Origin: an uncultured Desulfotignum sp. | GTDB lineage: Bacteria > Desulfobacterota > Desulfobacteria > Desulfobacterales > Desulfobacteraceae | DNA length: 14,008 nt | Reading direction: 5' to 3' | Assembly: GCA_937951975.1 (NCBI GenBank) | Contig: CALGAJ010000319.1 | Location: 1 to 14,008 of the forward strand | Shown: positions 1 to 6,952 of the stretch, piece by piece | How positions within the stretch are numbered: the first letter of the stretch is position 1 | How the letters are laid out: each line of letters opens with the position of its first letter | Program-made: the position numbers and the translations under genes | Notes under the pieces: model-generated | What the model saw: the letters and a program-made list of their open reading frames with translations, nothing else | What the model was told of the DNA's origin: nothing | Database searches by the model: none

Positions 1-92
1 GGATGGTGGGGCGTTTGTTTGATGCCGGCATGGCTACCCCTGATCTTTCGCCGGAGCAGTCAGACCGGCTCCGGGCCGATACATCCGTTTGA
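1..92 (+). CDS. 3' end of an unidentified gene (partial)
   Basis: An open frame enters from the left edge (phase starting at base 3) and stops at TGA 90-92, giving about 29 residues rich in acidic and Arg residues near the end (LSPEQSDRLRAD). I do not recognise the family from this tail. It ends 9 bases before the ATG of the flavodoxin remnant, so the two could once have been co-transcribed. The reading is weak because it rests only on frame openness and position. Confidence 0.3.
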   Translation, partial: MVGRLFDAGMATPDLSPEQSDRLRADTSV

Positions 93-101
93 CAACGCGG
101 G

Positions 102-252
102 ATGAAATCACTGGTGTTGTATTTCAGCCAGTCCGGAAACACAAAGACACTTACCACGGCCGTGTATGACATCCTGGAAGGGGAAAAGAACTGTAGCCAT
201 TGACCAGGCCCCGTCCGGAGACTTGGATTATGACCTGCTTGAACCGATCGGT
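102..252 (+). pseudogene. Flavodoxin remnant, frameshifted and truncated
   Basis: Starting at ATG 102 the translation begins MKSLVLYFSQSGNTKTLT, the classical flavodoxin first beta strand and phosphate-binding loop (YFSQSGNT binds the FMN phosphate). The frame runs into TGA at 201-203 after only 33 codons. Reading one base out of register from about 184 restores flavodoxin-like sequence (TVAIDQ, then GDLDYDLL), so a single-base insertion around the GGGGAAAA tract at 180-187 is the likely lesion. Similarity fades at about 240-250, shortly before the convergent vapC gene ends at 262. A whole flavodoxin is about 140-180 residues, so most of the fold is missing. I saw no remaining C-terminal part on the far side of vapBC. 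This is a dead gene unless the frameshift is a sequencing error, and even then it would be truncated. Confidence 0.6.
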
Positions 253-261
253 TTTTGTGGC

Positions 262-639
262 TCAGTACAGGGTGAGATTCAGATATGTCTGCATCTGTTT
301 GAAATGGTTGTCCAGTGAGAAAATCATGCTGCTGGTTTGAATGGCGTTCTGGACAATGATCAGATCCGGGATCCCGATTCCGTTGATGCCGTTTTTCAGA
401 CAAGTGAATTGAAATTCCCGGATCTGCTCCCAGTCGATCGATATCGGCAGCTTTCCCACGTCATGGATGATGTCAATCAGGGCGTTCTGGTTCTGAAGCC
501 TGAGAAAAGGGATCAACTCGGTCAGAATCAGGTCGTTGACAACCACCAGGTTGCTGTCAATCAGGTGATCCAGTTCATCGGTCTGGTGTCCGGACCTGAA
601 ATAATCGATCCAGACCGAAGAATCGATCAAAACCCTCAT
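262..639 (-). CDS. vapC: VapC-type PIN-domain ribonuclease toxin
   Basis: This 125-residue protein has the size of a single PIN domain. The four acidic positions expected to hold Mg2+ are visible: D6 in LIDSSVWID, E41 in LILTEL, D92 in IPDLIIVQNA and D110 in FSLDNHF. VapC toxins are endoribonucleases, often cutting initiator tRNA or rRNA, and are silenced by binding the cognate VapB. The ATG overlaps the TGA of the upstream antitoxin as ATGA (636-639), typical of translationally coupled toxin-antitoxin pairs. The gene ends just beyond a flavodoxin remnant, which suggests the module sits at an old insertion or deletion boundary. Family assignment is firm; the RNA target cannot be read from sequence. 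Confidence 0.92.
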   Translation of the reverse strand: MRVLIDSSVWIDYFRSGHQTDELDHLIDSNLVVVNDLILTELIPFLRLQNQNALIDIIHDVGKLPISIDWEQIREFQFTCLKNGINGIGIPDLIIVQNAIQTSSMIFSLDNHFKQMQTYLNLTLY

Positions 640-830
640 TTTCGATCTCTCAAGACACCCAGATCAATGTCCAGATCCACCTTGCCTTTGTATTGTTTCA
701 ATGCGCAGATTTTTGATCGCCGCACCAGTTCCTCCAGGGCCACGGTAATGACTTTTGTTTTTGTCCTGATGTTTGTGACCTGCATGGCTTCGTTCAACAA
801 GTCTTCGGGTAAATCCAGCGTGGTTCTCAT
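636..830 (-). CDS. vapB: VapB-type antitoxin
   Basis: This 64-residue protein begins MRTTLDLPEDLLNEA, a ribbon-helix-helix-type N-terminus of the VapB antitoxin family (strand TTLDLP followed by two helices). A charged C-terminal tail, residues 45-64, is expected to wrap the VapC active site. I start it at the ATG at 830 because GGAGG lies 6 bases upstream on the minus strand. A longer in-frame start at 863 would add 11 residues unlike the family and would lie upstream of the predicted transcript start. It binds and neutralises VapC and probably represses its own promoter through the repeats at 844-876. Confidence 0.9.
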   Translation of the reverse strand: MRTTLDLPEDLLNEAMQVTNIRTKTKVITVALEELVRRSKICALKQYKGKVDLDIDLGVLRDRK

Positions 831-843
831 GCGACACCTCCTG

Positions 844-881
844 ATGCATAAAAAAATAAACAATCATGCATAAAAAGTCAA
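844..881 (-). promoter_or_regulatory. vapBC promoter with duplicated operator-like repeat
   Basis: Read on the minus strand, TTGACT (876-881), a 17-bp spacer and TATTTT (853-858) form a good housekeeping promoter. The predicted start is near 846, leaving a short leader before vapB. An 11-bp direct repeat, ATGCATAAAAA on the plus strand, occurs at 844-854 and 866-876. The copies are 22 bp apart, two helical turns, and each contains the palindrome ATGCAT. One copy lies in the spacer and the other abuts the -10 and start, which is the arrangement expected for VapB autorepression. The repeat is seen directly; operator function is inferred. Confidence 0.65.
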
Positions 882-949
882 TTGGAAATAATCATGTTTC
901 TGTATGCAGGAATCCGGTCACGTGTCCGGGTGTTTTATCTAGTTGACAT

Positions 950-1609
950 TCAACCCAGTTGCCGGTCCCGGTGTTCCTCGATAAACTGCCGCACCCGCTC
1001 CTTGGGCTGAAAAACACCGTAATGCCCCTCACACAGAATATCCGCCTCCAGTTTCAGGAGCCGGTCCATGGAGCTTCGGTACTCGGCCAGGTTGGACAGA
1101 AAATCATCACTGAAAGGCCCGTGCAGGTCCTGACCGAACAGCACTTTCCGGCCTGCCGCCTCCACCATCACGGCAATGGAGCCCGGTGTATGCCCGGGAA
1201 TGTGCAGACAGTGAAAGTCCATGCTTCCAATCGTCAGCACTGTGTCGGTATCAAATTTTTCATACAAAGACACCGGTTCATAGGTGATGCCGTACCAGCC
1301 CGCGGCGGTCCGTCCGTCATGGCCGGGTTCTTCAATGGGGGCGGCATCCAGCGCATGGGCATAGAACCGGATTTCGGGCAGACGCTTTGCCAGTCCGGCA
1401 CAGACCGCTGTATGATCGATGTGGCAGTGGGTCAGGATACAGTGCCGGATATCGTCAAATCCCCGGCCGCTGATCTCGATTCCTTTGATCAGGTCCAGGT
1501 CCATGCCGGCATCGATCAGCACCAGCCCCTCATCGCTTCCGGTGTCTACCGCATAGACCGAACACCCGCTGTCGCCCACATGCCAGATGTGGTCAATGAT
1601 CTGTTTCAC
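950..1609 (-). CDS. Metallo-beta-lactamase-fold hydrolase (glyoxalase II-like)
   Basis: This protein is 219 residues when started at GTG 1609. The zinc-site motif HCHIDH (61-66) is followed by the other ligands H140 in IPGHTPGS, D161 in FGQDLHGP and H196 in CEGHYG, so a dinuclear metal site appears complete. The N-terminal region (IWHVGDSGCSVYAVD, then LVLIDAG) matches the opening strands of this fold. I chose GTG 1609 because GGAGG lies 6 bases upstream and the predicted -10 at 1641-1646 overlaps the upstream ATG (1642), so that codon would probably be untranscribed. Members hydrolyse thioesters, lactones or phosphodiesters, and some are redox enzymes fused to flavodoxins. The substrate is unknown. 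The gene stands alone, divergent from sixA. Confidence 0.85.
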   Translation of the reverse strand: MKQIIDHIWHVGDSGCSVYAVDTGSDEGLVLIDAGMDLDLIKGIEISGRGFDDIRHCILTHCHIDHTAVCAGLAKRLPEIRFYAHALDAAPIEEPGHDGRTAAGWYGITYEPVSLYEKFDTDTVLTIGSMDFHCLHIPGHTPGSIAVMVEAAGRKVLFGQDLHGPFSDDFLSNLAEYRSSMDRLLKLEADILCEGHYGVFQPKERVRQFIEEHRDRQLG

Positions 1610-1640
1610 CTTCTGCCTCCTTTGTTCATATGTGATAGAC

Positions 1641-1672
1641 ATTGTAGCATGATTAATGTGTCTTGCAAGACA
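1641..1672 (-). promoter_or_regulatory. Promoter of the MBL-fold gene with a 14-bp palindrome
   Basis: On the minus strand TTGCAA (1663-1668), a 16-bp spacer and TACAAT (1641-1646) make a plausible promoter whose start near 1634 fits the ribosome site at 1616-1620. The -35 lies in the centre of a perfect 14-bp palindrome, TGTCTTGCAAGACA, at 1659-1672. A palindrome overlaying a -35 box suggests a repressor operator; the regulator is unknown. Confidence 0.45.
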
Positions 1673-1742
1673 AAGACAGCCTGGTACCATCAACCGGATT
1701 GATTCAACATTTTTTAAATTCTGCCTGCATGACGGGCAATCC

Positions 1743-1771
1743 TTGTCAAACTTCCGGCAACCCGGTAAGAT
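1743..1771 (+). promoter_or_regulatory. Putative promoter of sixA
   Basis: TTGTCA (1743-1748), a 17-bp spacer and TAAGAT (1766-1771) give a reasonable sigma-70-type promoter. The predicted start is near 1778, about 29 bases before the sixA ATG and 18 before its GGGAGG ribosome site. Support is by match and position only. Confidence 0.4.
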
Positions 1772-1806
1772 CGATAGTGAAACAAAAATCGAAAAGGGAG
1801 GTTCTC

Positions 1807-2262
1807 ATGGCGGTGTATCTGGTGCAGCACGGAAAAAGTCTGCCAAAGGAAAAGGATCCGGCCAAAGGGTTGTCTGACACCGGCCGGCAGGAAACCATGA
1901 AAATTGCCGATGTGGCGAAGATGTACCAGGTGCCGGTATCCGTCATCGGGCACAGCGGCAAGGCCCGGGCCGAGCAGACGGCACAGATCTTCAGGGAGAT
2001 GTTGAAAAAGGATGCACCCCTGGAGAAACTGGACGGCATCGGTCCGATCGACGATGTCGCGGATCTGGGGAACCGGATCGATCCGGAATCCGGCATGATG
2101 ATCGTGGGCCATCTGCCATATATGGAGCGGCTGGTGTCGTTTCTGACGGCCGGGAACCCGGACCTGCACGTCATCCGGTTCCAGAATTCCGGCATTGTAT
2201 GCCTGGACCGGGACGAGAACGGCTGGTACATCAAGTGGACCCTGAATCCGCATATCGGGTGA
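1807..2262 (+). CDS. sixA: SixA-type phosphohistidine phosphatase (histidine phosphatase superfamily)
   Basis: This 151-residue protein has the short SixA length. The catalytic histidine H8 lies in VQHGKS, followed by R54 in GHSGKARAEQT and H102 in VGHLPYMERL, the usual phosphate-pocket residues. SixA enzymes remove phosphate from phosphohistidine, for example in phosphotransfer or PTS proteins, and act in the cytoplasm. The family's usual RHG triad reads QHG here, so the first phosphate-binding Arg is Gln; my recollection is that VQHG occurs in a related subgroup, so activity is still likely. The start at ATG 1807 is supported by GGGAGG at 1796-1801. A longer in-frame start at 1663 lacks such a site and adds unrelated sequence. 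The VOC gene follows 23 bases downstream, probably in the same transcript. Confidence 0.82.
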   Translation: MAVYLVQHGKSLPKEKDPAKGLSDTGRQETMKIADVAKMYQVPVSVIGHSGKARAEQTAQIFREMLKKDAPLEKLDGIGPIDDVADLGNRIDPESGMMIVGHLPYMERLVSFLTAGNPDLHVIRFQNSGIVCLDRDENGWYIKWTLNPHIG

Positions 2263-2285
2263 CATGTTTAGCCGGGAGGAATGAA

Positions 2286-2708
2286 TTGAAAATCAACAAG
2301 GTCGATCACATCAGCATTGCGGTCAAACATCTGGATCAGGCCCGAAAGGTCTGGGAGCCGGTCCTGGGAAAAATCGGGCCGGATGACACCTACATCGATG
2401 AACCGGAAAAGATCAAAGTGGCCCGGTACTGGATCGGGGAGGTGGGATTTGAGCTCATGGAATCGCTGACCCCGGACGGGAAGGTGGCGAAATTCATTGA
2501 AAAAAACGGCGAAGGGGTGATGGTGGTCAGCTTGAACGTGGCCAACACCCGGCAGGCCATGGCTGAACTGGAGGAAAAAGAATATCCGTTCATCGGCGGG
2601 ACCAGGCCGTTTCGTGACGGCGAGTTTGCCTTTATCCATCCAAAGAAAGTGAATGGGGTTCTGCTCGAACTGATTGATGATAAAGGGACCAATGACCCTG
2701 TTGATTGA
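2286..2708 (+). CDS. Methylmalonyl-CoA-epimerase-like VOC protein, TTG start
   Basis: This 140-residue vicinal-oxygen-chelate protein resembles methylmalonyl-CoA epimerase over its whole length: VDHISIAV at the start, VAKFIEKNGEG in the middle and FIHPKKVNGVLLELID near the end. Epimerases interconvert (R)- and (S)-methylmalonyl-CoA using a metal held by His, Gln/Glu, His and Glu. H8, E56 and E128 fit three of these sites. However, the usual GEGxHHxA segment is GEGVMVVS here, so the second His ligand is replaced by V80. The enzyme may bind a different metal set or do a different reaction. Translation should start at TTG 2286, with GGGAGGA ending at 2280. The ATG at 2281 is in another frame and reads only Met-Asn-stop. 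It is probably co-transcribed with sixA and converges on the regulator gene. Confidence 0.72.
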   Translation: MKINKVDHISIAVKHLDQARKVWEPVLGKIGPDDTYIDEPEKIKVARYWIGEVGFELMESLTPDGKVAKFIEKNGEGVMVVSLNVANTRQAMAELEEKEYPFIGGTRPFRDGEFAFIHPKKVNGVLLELIDDKGTNDPVD

Positions 2709-2722
2709 GGTTTTTCGTCAAT

Positions 2723-4120
2723 TCAGGTGTTTTCCTGCTGCGCCAGAAACTGTTTGTATTGATACCGGAAGGCATGGTGTTTCAGGTTGAGCAGCCGTGC
2801 GGCCCTGCTTTCATTGCCGTCGGCCAGTTTCATGGCCTGGGTGAAATAAAAGGCATCCAGGCGGGAGCGAATGGCGTTCAAGTCCACCCCTTCCAGGGTC
2901 AGCGGCTTTAATGGCAGCAGGGACCGGTTTTTTCCCGCTTCCCCGGAATCCCTGTCATCCAGTCCCAGGTCCCCGGGTGTCAGGTCAGGTCCTTCCGCCG
3001 TGAGAACCCCCCTTTCCATCATGTTTTTCATCTCCCTGACATTGCCTTTCCAGGGATGGGTTTCCATCAACGCCCATGCGGACGGACTGATCCCTGTCAG
3101 GTTCCGGTCGAATTTCTGATTGAACAGTTTCAGAAAATAATCCGCAAACAATTTCAGATCTTCGGGCCGCTGAGTCAGGGACGGCACCTGGATTTTGACC
3201 ACACTGATACGATAGTAAAGGTCTTCTCGAAACTGATCGGTTTCCACCATCTTTTCCAAATCTTTGTTGGTGGCGGAGACGACCCGGGTGAACACTTTTT
3301 TCCTGGTGGTTCCCCCTACTTTGTAGAATTCTCCCTGCTCCATGAACCTGAGCAGTTTGGCCTGGGCATCCAGGCTCAGATCACCGACCTCATCCAGGAA
3401 CAGGGTCCCTTTGTCCGCCATTTCAATCAGTCCTTTTTTACCGGCCGTGCCGGCACCGCTGAACGCCCCTTTTTCATATCCGAACAGTTCGCTTTCAATC
3501 AGTTCACCGGGGATGGCCGCGCAATTGACAGATATAAGCGGGCCGGAAAAATTCGGGCTCCGGTAATGAATCGTACTGGCCATCAGCTCCTTGCCGGTTC
3601 CGGTTTCCCCTTGGATCAGCACAGGGGTGTCCGGACTCTTGGCCACCTTTTCGATATAGGCCATGATGTCGTGGATCACCTGGCTTTCGCCGATAAAAAA
3701 CGGGGCCTGGTCCCGGATCTGGGTTTCCTGAAGAGACTTGATCTCTTTTCTGAGCCGGAGGGTTTCCAGGGCATTGGCAATGGTCACCCCCAGCCCCTCC
3801 ATGTGGAGGGGTTTGACAATGTAATCATAGGCACCCAGCTTCATGCATTCAATCACTGAAGCGATATCTTCATAAGCGGTAATCATGACCACCAGCAGAT
3901 CAGGGTAACGTGCCCGAATCTGCTTCAGAGCCTCTATGCAGTTCATCCCCGGCAGGCCGATATCCAGAAGTACCAGATCCGGATGATGCACCTGCAGGGC
4001 ATCCAGCCCTGATTCAGCTGAATCATACGCAAATATCCGGTACTCATCTTCGAAAAACGCTTTGATTCCCTCCCGAATGGTGTTTTCATCATCCACGATG
4101 AACAGGGTCCTGTCTGTCAT
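2723..4120 (-). CDS. NtrC-class sigma-54-dependent response regulator
   Basis: This 465-residue protein has three parts. The receiver (about 1-120) has acidic pair D10/D11, phosphoacceptor D53 in LLDIGLPGM and K103 in IVKPLHMEG. The AAA+ domain (about 140-370) has Walker A GETGTGKE (171-178), Walker B LFLDEVGD (D243/E244) and candidate arginine fingers in FREDLYYR. The C-terminal Fis-type helix-turn-helix spans about 426-460 (DGNESRAARLLNL). The sigma-54 contact loop reads GAFSGA (218-223) rather than GAFTGA, a conservative change. The start at 4120 has GGAGG 4 bases upstream. It lies 22 bases after the sensor kinase gene, so the two form an operon and a cognate pair. It most likely activates the divergent sigma-54 promoter at 6953-6969. 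Confidence 0.93.
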   Translation of the reverse strand: MTDRTLFIVDDENTIREGIKAFFEDEYRIFAYDSAESGLDALQVHHPDLVLLDIGLPGMNCIEALKQIRARYPDLLVVMITAYEDIASVIECMKLGAYDYIVKPLHMEGLGVTIANALETLRLRKEIKSLQETQIRDQAPFFIGESQVIHDIMAYIEKVAKSPDTPVLIQGETGTGKELMASTIHYRSPNFSGPLISVNCAAIPGELIESELFGYEKGAFSGAGTAGKKGLIEMADKGTLFLDEVGDLSLDAQAKLLRFMEQGEFYKVGGTTRKKVFTRVVSATNKDLEKMVETDQFREDLYYRISVVKIQVPSLTQRPEDLKLFADYFLKLFNQKFDRNLTGISPSAWALMETHPWKGNVREMKNMMERGVLTAEGPDLTPGDLGLDDRDSGEAGKNRSLLPLKPLTLEGVDLNAIRSRLDAFYFTQAMKLADGNESRAARLLNLKHHAFRYQYKQFLAQQENT

Positions 4121-4142
4121 GGTTCCTCCTGGTACAGGCCGG

Positions 4143-6683
4143 TCAAACCGGTTGGGCCGGAATCTCTATCGTGAATGCGGCCCCGCCCAGTTCCGATTCG
4201 CCGGCCGTCAATTCTCCCCGGTGATCGGTGACAATCCGGTGGCAGAGGCTCAAACCGATGCCTGTGCTGTTTTTTTTGGTTGTAAAAAACGGATCGAAAA
4301 TCTTTTGCTTAAGGTTCTGGTCAATGCCGGGGCCGTTGTCCTCAACCGTCAGGCGGATCCGGTGGTTCCGGCAGATGGATGTCACCTTTATCACCCCTTT
4401 GTTTTTGATCCCGGATACGGCGTCCGAGGCATTGTTGATCAGGTTCAGTAACAGTTCCTCAATGAGGTGGGGTTCGGCAAAACAGTCCGGCAGGTTATCT
4501 GCCAGGTCTTCGACGATCTCAATTCCTTTTTTGTTCAATGTCACCCGGGTCAGTTTGACCGCCTCTCTGACCGGATCATTGATATGTATCCGGTCGAACC
4601 GGGGTTCCGTGGGTTTGGCAAAATTCATGACCCGCCGGATCACCAGTTCAATTTTGCGGGAAGCGGACCGGAGCGCCTGAATGGAAGAAACGGTTTTATC
4701 GGTCTTGTCCGGGTCATGGAAAAATTTTTCGATGATATCCAAATGGATGTTGATGCCTGAAAGGGGGTTCCGGATTTCATGGGCAATGCCGGCAGATACC
4801 TGCCCCAGCGATGCCATTTTATCCTGTATGGTCAGCAGGTGGTGCAGCCGTTTTTCTTCGGTCATGTCAATGAAAATCAGCAGAAAGGCATCCCGGTCAT
4901 TGTAGTCAATGGGTGTGGCAATGCAGGATACCCATTTCATGCGGCCCTGGCCATCGCCGGGCGGGTCTTTGTAGAACCGGAACGCCACTTCGGAATGGGT
5001 CAGTGCATTTCTGACGATCTGGTCAAAAAAGGCAAGCACTTTGGGCAGGTCATCCGGATGGCATCTCTGATTTCCAGATGGATCCAGCAGGTTCAGGTCA
5101 CCGATTAAAGCGGCATGGTTGGCGTTTTTATATACCACCCGGTTTTCCTGGACAATGGCAATTGCGTTGGGGGAGTGTTCCACCAGATCATTGAACCGTT
5201 TCTCGCTTTTCAACATGGCATGTTCCGCTGTTTTCCGCTGGATCATCCGCCACATGCCATGGGCCAGCAGGCTGAGCTGCCGCAGGTCAGAGGCGGTATA
5301 GTCCGTGGATTTGTTGCCCATGCCGGCCACCACCACGATGTCATTGTCCTTGCAGATAGGCACATTCAGATACCGAGTGATATGTTTGCAGCCTTCAGGC
5401 AGACCCCGGCGGTCCGGATTGGACGCCGCATAGTCATTGGAGATGACCGGTCTGCCCAGTCGGACCGCATCCCCCCATAACCCTTTGGTGGCCGCTGTAA
5501 AGCCCTTGCTTTTTTCAAGGGTATAAAACTGTTTTTCGTTTTCAGGGTTTGAGGAATCCAGCACATGGGTGATCCCGTCCTGGTTCCGGAATGACAGGTA
5601 TCCAAAGCGGCTTTGGGTCAGTTCCAGCATCTGCCGGAAGGCAAATTCGACGATATCCTGGATGGAACCGTGGGGCTGCTCATTGAGCGCCAGCAGGGCC
5701 TCCAGTCCGATTTCATTGCGCCGAAGCGCCTCCGTGCGCTGATTCACCTGGCGCTTGAGCTGGATATTCCAGGTGACCACGGTTCCCATGATCAGCAGGA
5801 CCACCGCAGCCGTTCCCAGCACCGAATACCAGAATGTCCGGGTCTGGAAAACGCTCTGGGTATGCAGTTTCACCCAGCGCCGGTATATCTGCTGGTGTTC
5901 CTCTTCAGTAATGGCGGCCAGGGTTTTTTCAATGATGCGGCTGAAGACGGGCCAGTCGTTGCGGATTCCCATGCCGTGTTTCAATTCAAACCCGGTGTCC
6001 CCGGCCAGGCGCAGGTTGGTGATTTTTTCGGTTTCAATGATGTACAGGGCATTGGGGACTTCGGTAATCATGGCATCCAGTTCCCCGAAGGATACCATTC
6101 GAATGCCCTCCAGGGGGTTGGGTACATCCACCATGGTCAGGTATGGATACTGTTGCCGGATGAATTCTCCCACAGCATACTGCCGGGCCACTCCGATTCT
6201 CATTCCCCGCATCTGATCCAGTGAGAGCTTCATGGTGTTTTCTTTTCGGACAATAATGGTGGTTTTCAGATTTAGAAACGGCGTGGACCAGGTCATGAAC
6301 TCTTTCCGATCCTCGGTTTCCTGTCCGGCACTGATCACATCGATGGTGCCTTCCCTGGCGCGTGTCAGCATCTCACTCCAGGATGTGACCGGCACCACCC
6401 TGAAGTTGAAATTCAGTTTTTTTTCAATCATTCGGACATAATCCGCCGCCATTCCGGTCGGATTGCCGTTTTCATCCAGAAAATCCATGGGGGGCCAGTC
6501 CGGTGTATGGGCCAGCCGGATACGGCCGTCATGACGGGTGAGCCAGGACTGCTCCTCCGGGGTCAGCTGAGGCACTGCCGCAGAAAGACAGGGTTTTTCA
6601 CAGAAACAGGTCAAGCACAGGATTGAAAAAACAATCAATCCTGTGACGGCAAAAAAACGACATATGGGTTGTCTGTTGTTCAT
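4143..6683 (-). CDS. Membrane sensor histidine kinase with periplasmic solute-binding domain, GAF and PAS
   Basis: This is an 846-residue kinase. A signal sequence (about 8-35, hydrophobic VTGLIVFSILCLTC) leads into a family-3 solute-binding-protein-like domain (about 50-275; IRLAHTPDWPPMDFLDENG, then GMAADYVRMIEKKL). A transmembrane helix follows (about 283-305), then a GAF domain (about 340-485), a PAS domain (about 495-615), HisKA with phospho-accepting H635 in GIAHEIRNPL, and the ATPase domain with N-box NLINNASDA (747-755), G1 DNGPGID (782-788) and G2 GIGLSL. Such sensors bind small amino-acid- or amine-like ligands in the periplasm and pass phosphate to their regulator, here the gene 22 bases downstream. 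Facing the methyltransferase operon, the likely ligand is a betaine-type osmolyte (inference). The start at ATG 6683 has AGGAG 7 bases upstream. Confidence 0.92.
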   Translation of the reverse strand: MNNRQPICRFFAVTGLIVFSILCLTCFCEKPCLSAAVPQLTPEEQSWLTRHDGRIRLAHTPDWPPMDFLDENGNPTGMAADYVRMIEKKLNFNFRVVPVTSWSEMLTRAREGTIDVISAGQETEDRKEFMTWSTPFLNLKTTIIVRKENTMKLSLDQMRGMRIGVARQYAVGEFIRQQYPYLTMVDVPNPLEGIRMVSFGELDAMITEVPNALYIIETEKITNLRLAGDTGFELKHGMGIRNDWPVFSRIIEKTLAAITEEEHQQIYRRWVKLHTQSVFQTRTFWYSVLGTAAVVLLIMGTVVTWNIQLKRQVNQRTEALRRNEIGLEALLALNEQPHGSIQDIVEFAFRQMLELTQSRFGYLSFRNQDGITHVLDSSNPENEKQFYTLEKSKGFTAATKGLWGDAVRLGRPVISNDYAASNPDRRGLPEGCKHITRYLNVPICKDNDIVVVAGMGNKSTDYTASDLRQLSLLAHGMWRMIQRKTAEHAMLKSEKRFNDLVEHSPNAIAIVQENRVVYKNANHAALIGDLNLLDPSGNQRCHPDDLPKVLAFFDQIVRNALTHSEVAFRFYKDPPGDGQGRMKWVSCIATPIDYNDRDAFLLIFIDMTEEKRLHHLLTIQDKMASLGQVSAGIAHEIRNPLSGINIHLDIIEKFFHDPDKTDKTVSSIQALRSASRKIELVIRRVMNFAKPTEPRFDRIHINDPVREAVKLTRVTLNKKGIEIVEDLADNLPDCFAEPHLIEELLLNLINNASDAVSGIKNKGVIKVTSICRNHRIRLTVEDNGPGIDQNLKQKIFDPFFTTKKNSTGIGLSLCHRIVTDHRGELTAGESELGGAAFTIEIPAQPV

Positions 6684-6874
6684 GCGGCGCTCCTGACGGT
6701 CAATTCATTGACACTGGTCTTCCAAGATCCATACCACAAACCGGTAGTGTTTTAAATGAATGAAACGCTCCTTTATCACAGGATATTTCCATCGCACCAC
6801 TGAAAAGGCGGATTCAAGATGTGATAATTTTCTCAATTTTTCATTCAAACTTTTAAGGATTTTATCAATCTCAG

Positions 6875-6902
6875 GTCGGCTCTGTCACCGAAGCAGGCCG
6901 AC
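6875..6902. promoter_or_regulatory. Candidate activator binding site (UAS) for the NtrC-class regulator
   Basis: GTCGGC at 6875-6880 and its exact complement GCCGAC at 6897-6902 are separated by 16 bases; nested inside and overlapping is CTGTC / GACAG (6882-6886 and 6900-6904). The centre is about 91 bases upstream of the predicted sigma-54 transcript start, within the usual range for enhancer sites of this class. The symmetry is seen directly; its role is inferred from position. Confidence 0.4.
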
Positions 6903-6952
6903 AGATTCAAATTAACTTTGTGAAATAAAAGCATTTTTTTAAAAAAATTGTA

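Noticed and set aside
242..257. The palindrome AACCGATCGGTT followed by T residues looks like a small terminator.
   Set aside because: The stem is only 4 bp with a 4-base loop and a short T run, too weak to support as a terminator.
337..873. A 178-codon plus-strand open frame.
   Set aside because: It is antisense to vapBC, has no family resemblance and shows shadow-frame composition.
1642..1693. Longer N-terminal extensions of the MBL-fold protein (ATG 1642 or beyond).
   Set aside because: They overlap or lie upstream of the predicted promoter elements, have no ribosome site, and add sequence before the first conserved strand of the fold.
3056..3859. Long plus-strand open frames opposite the regulator and sensor kinase genes (also 5613-6224).
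   Set aside because: They mirror well-defined minus-strand domains, lack ribosome sites and show no recognisable motifs.
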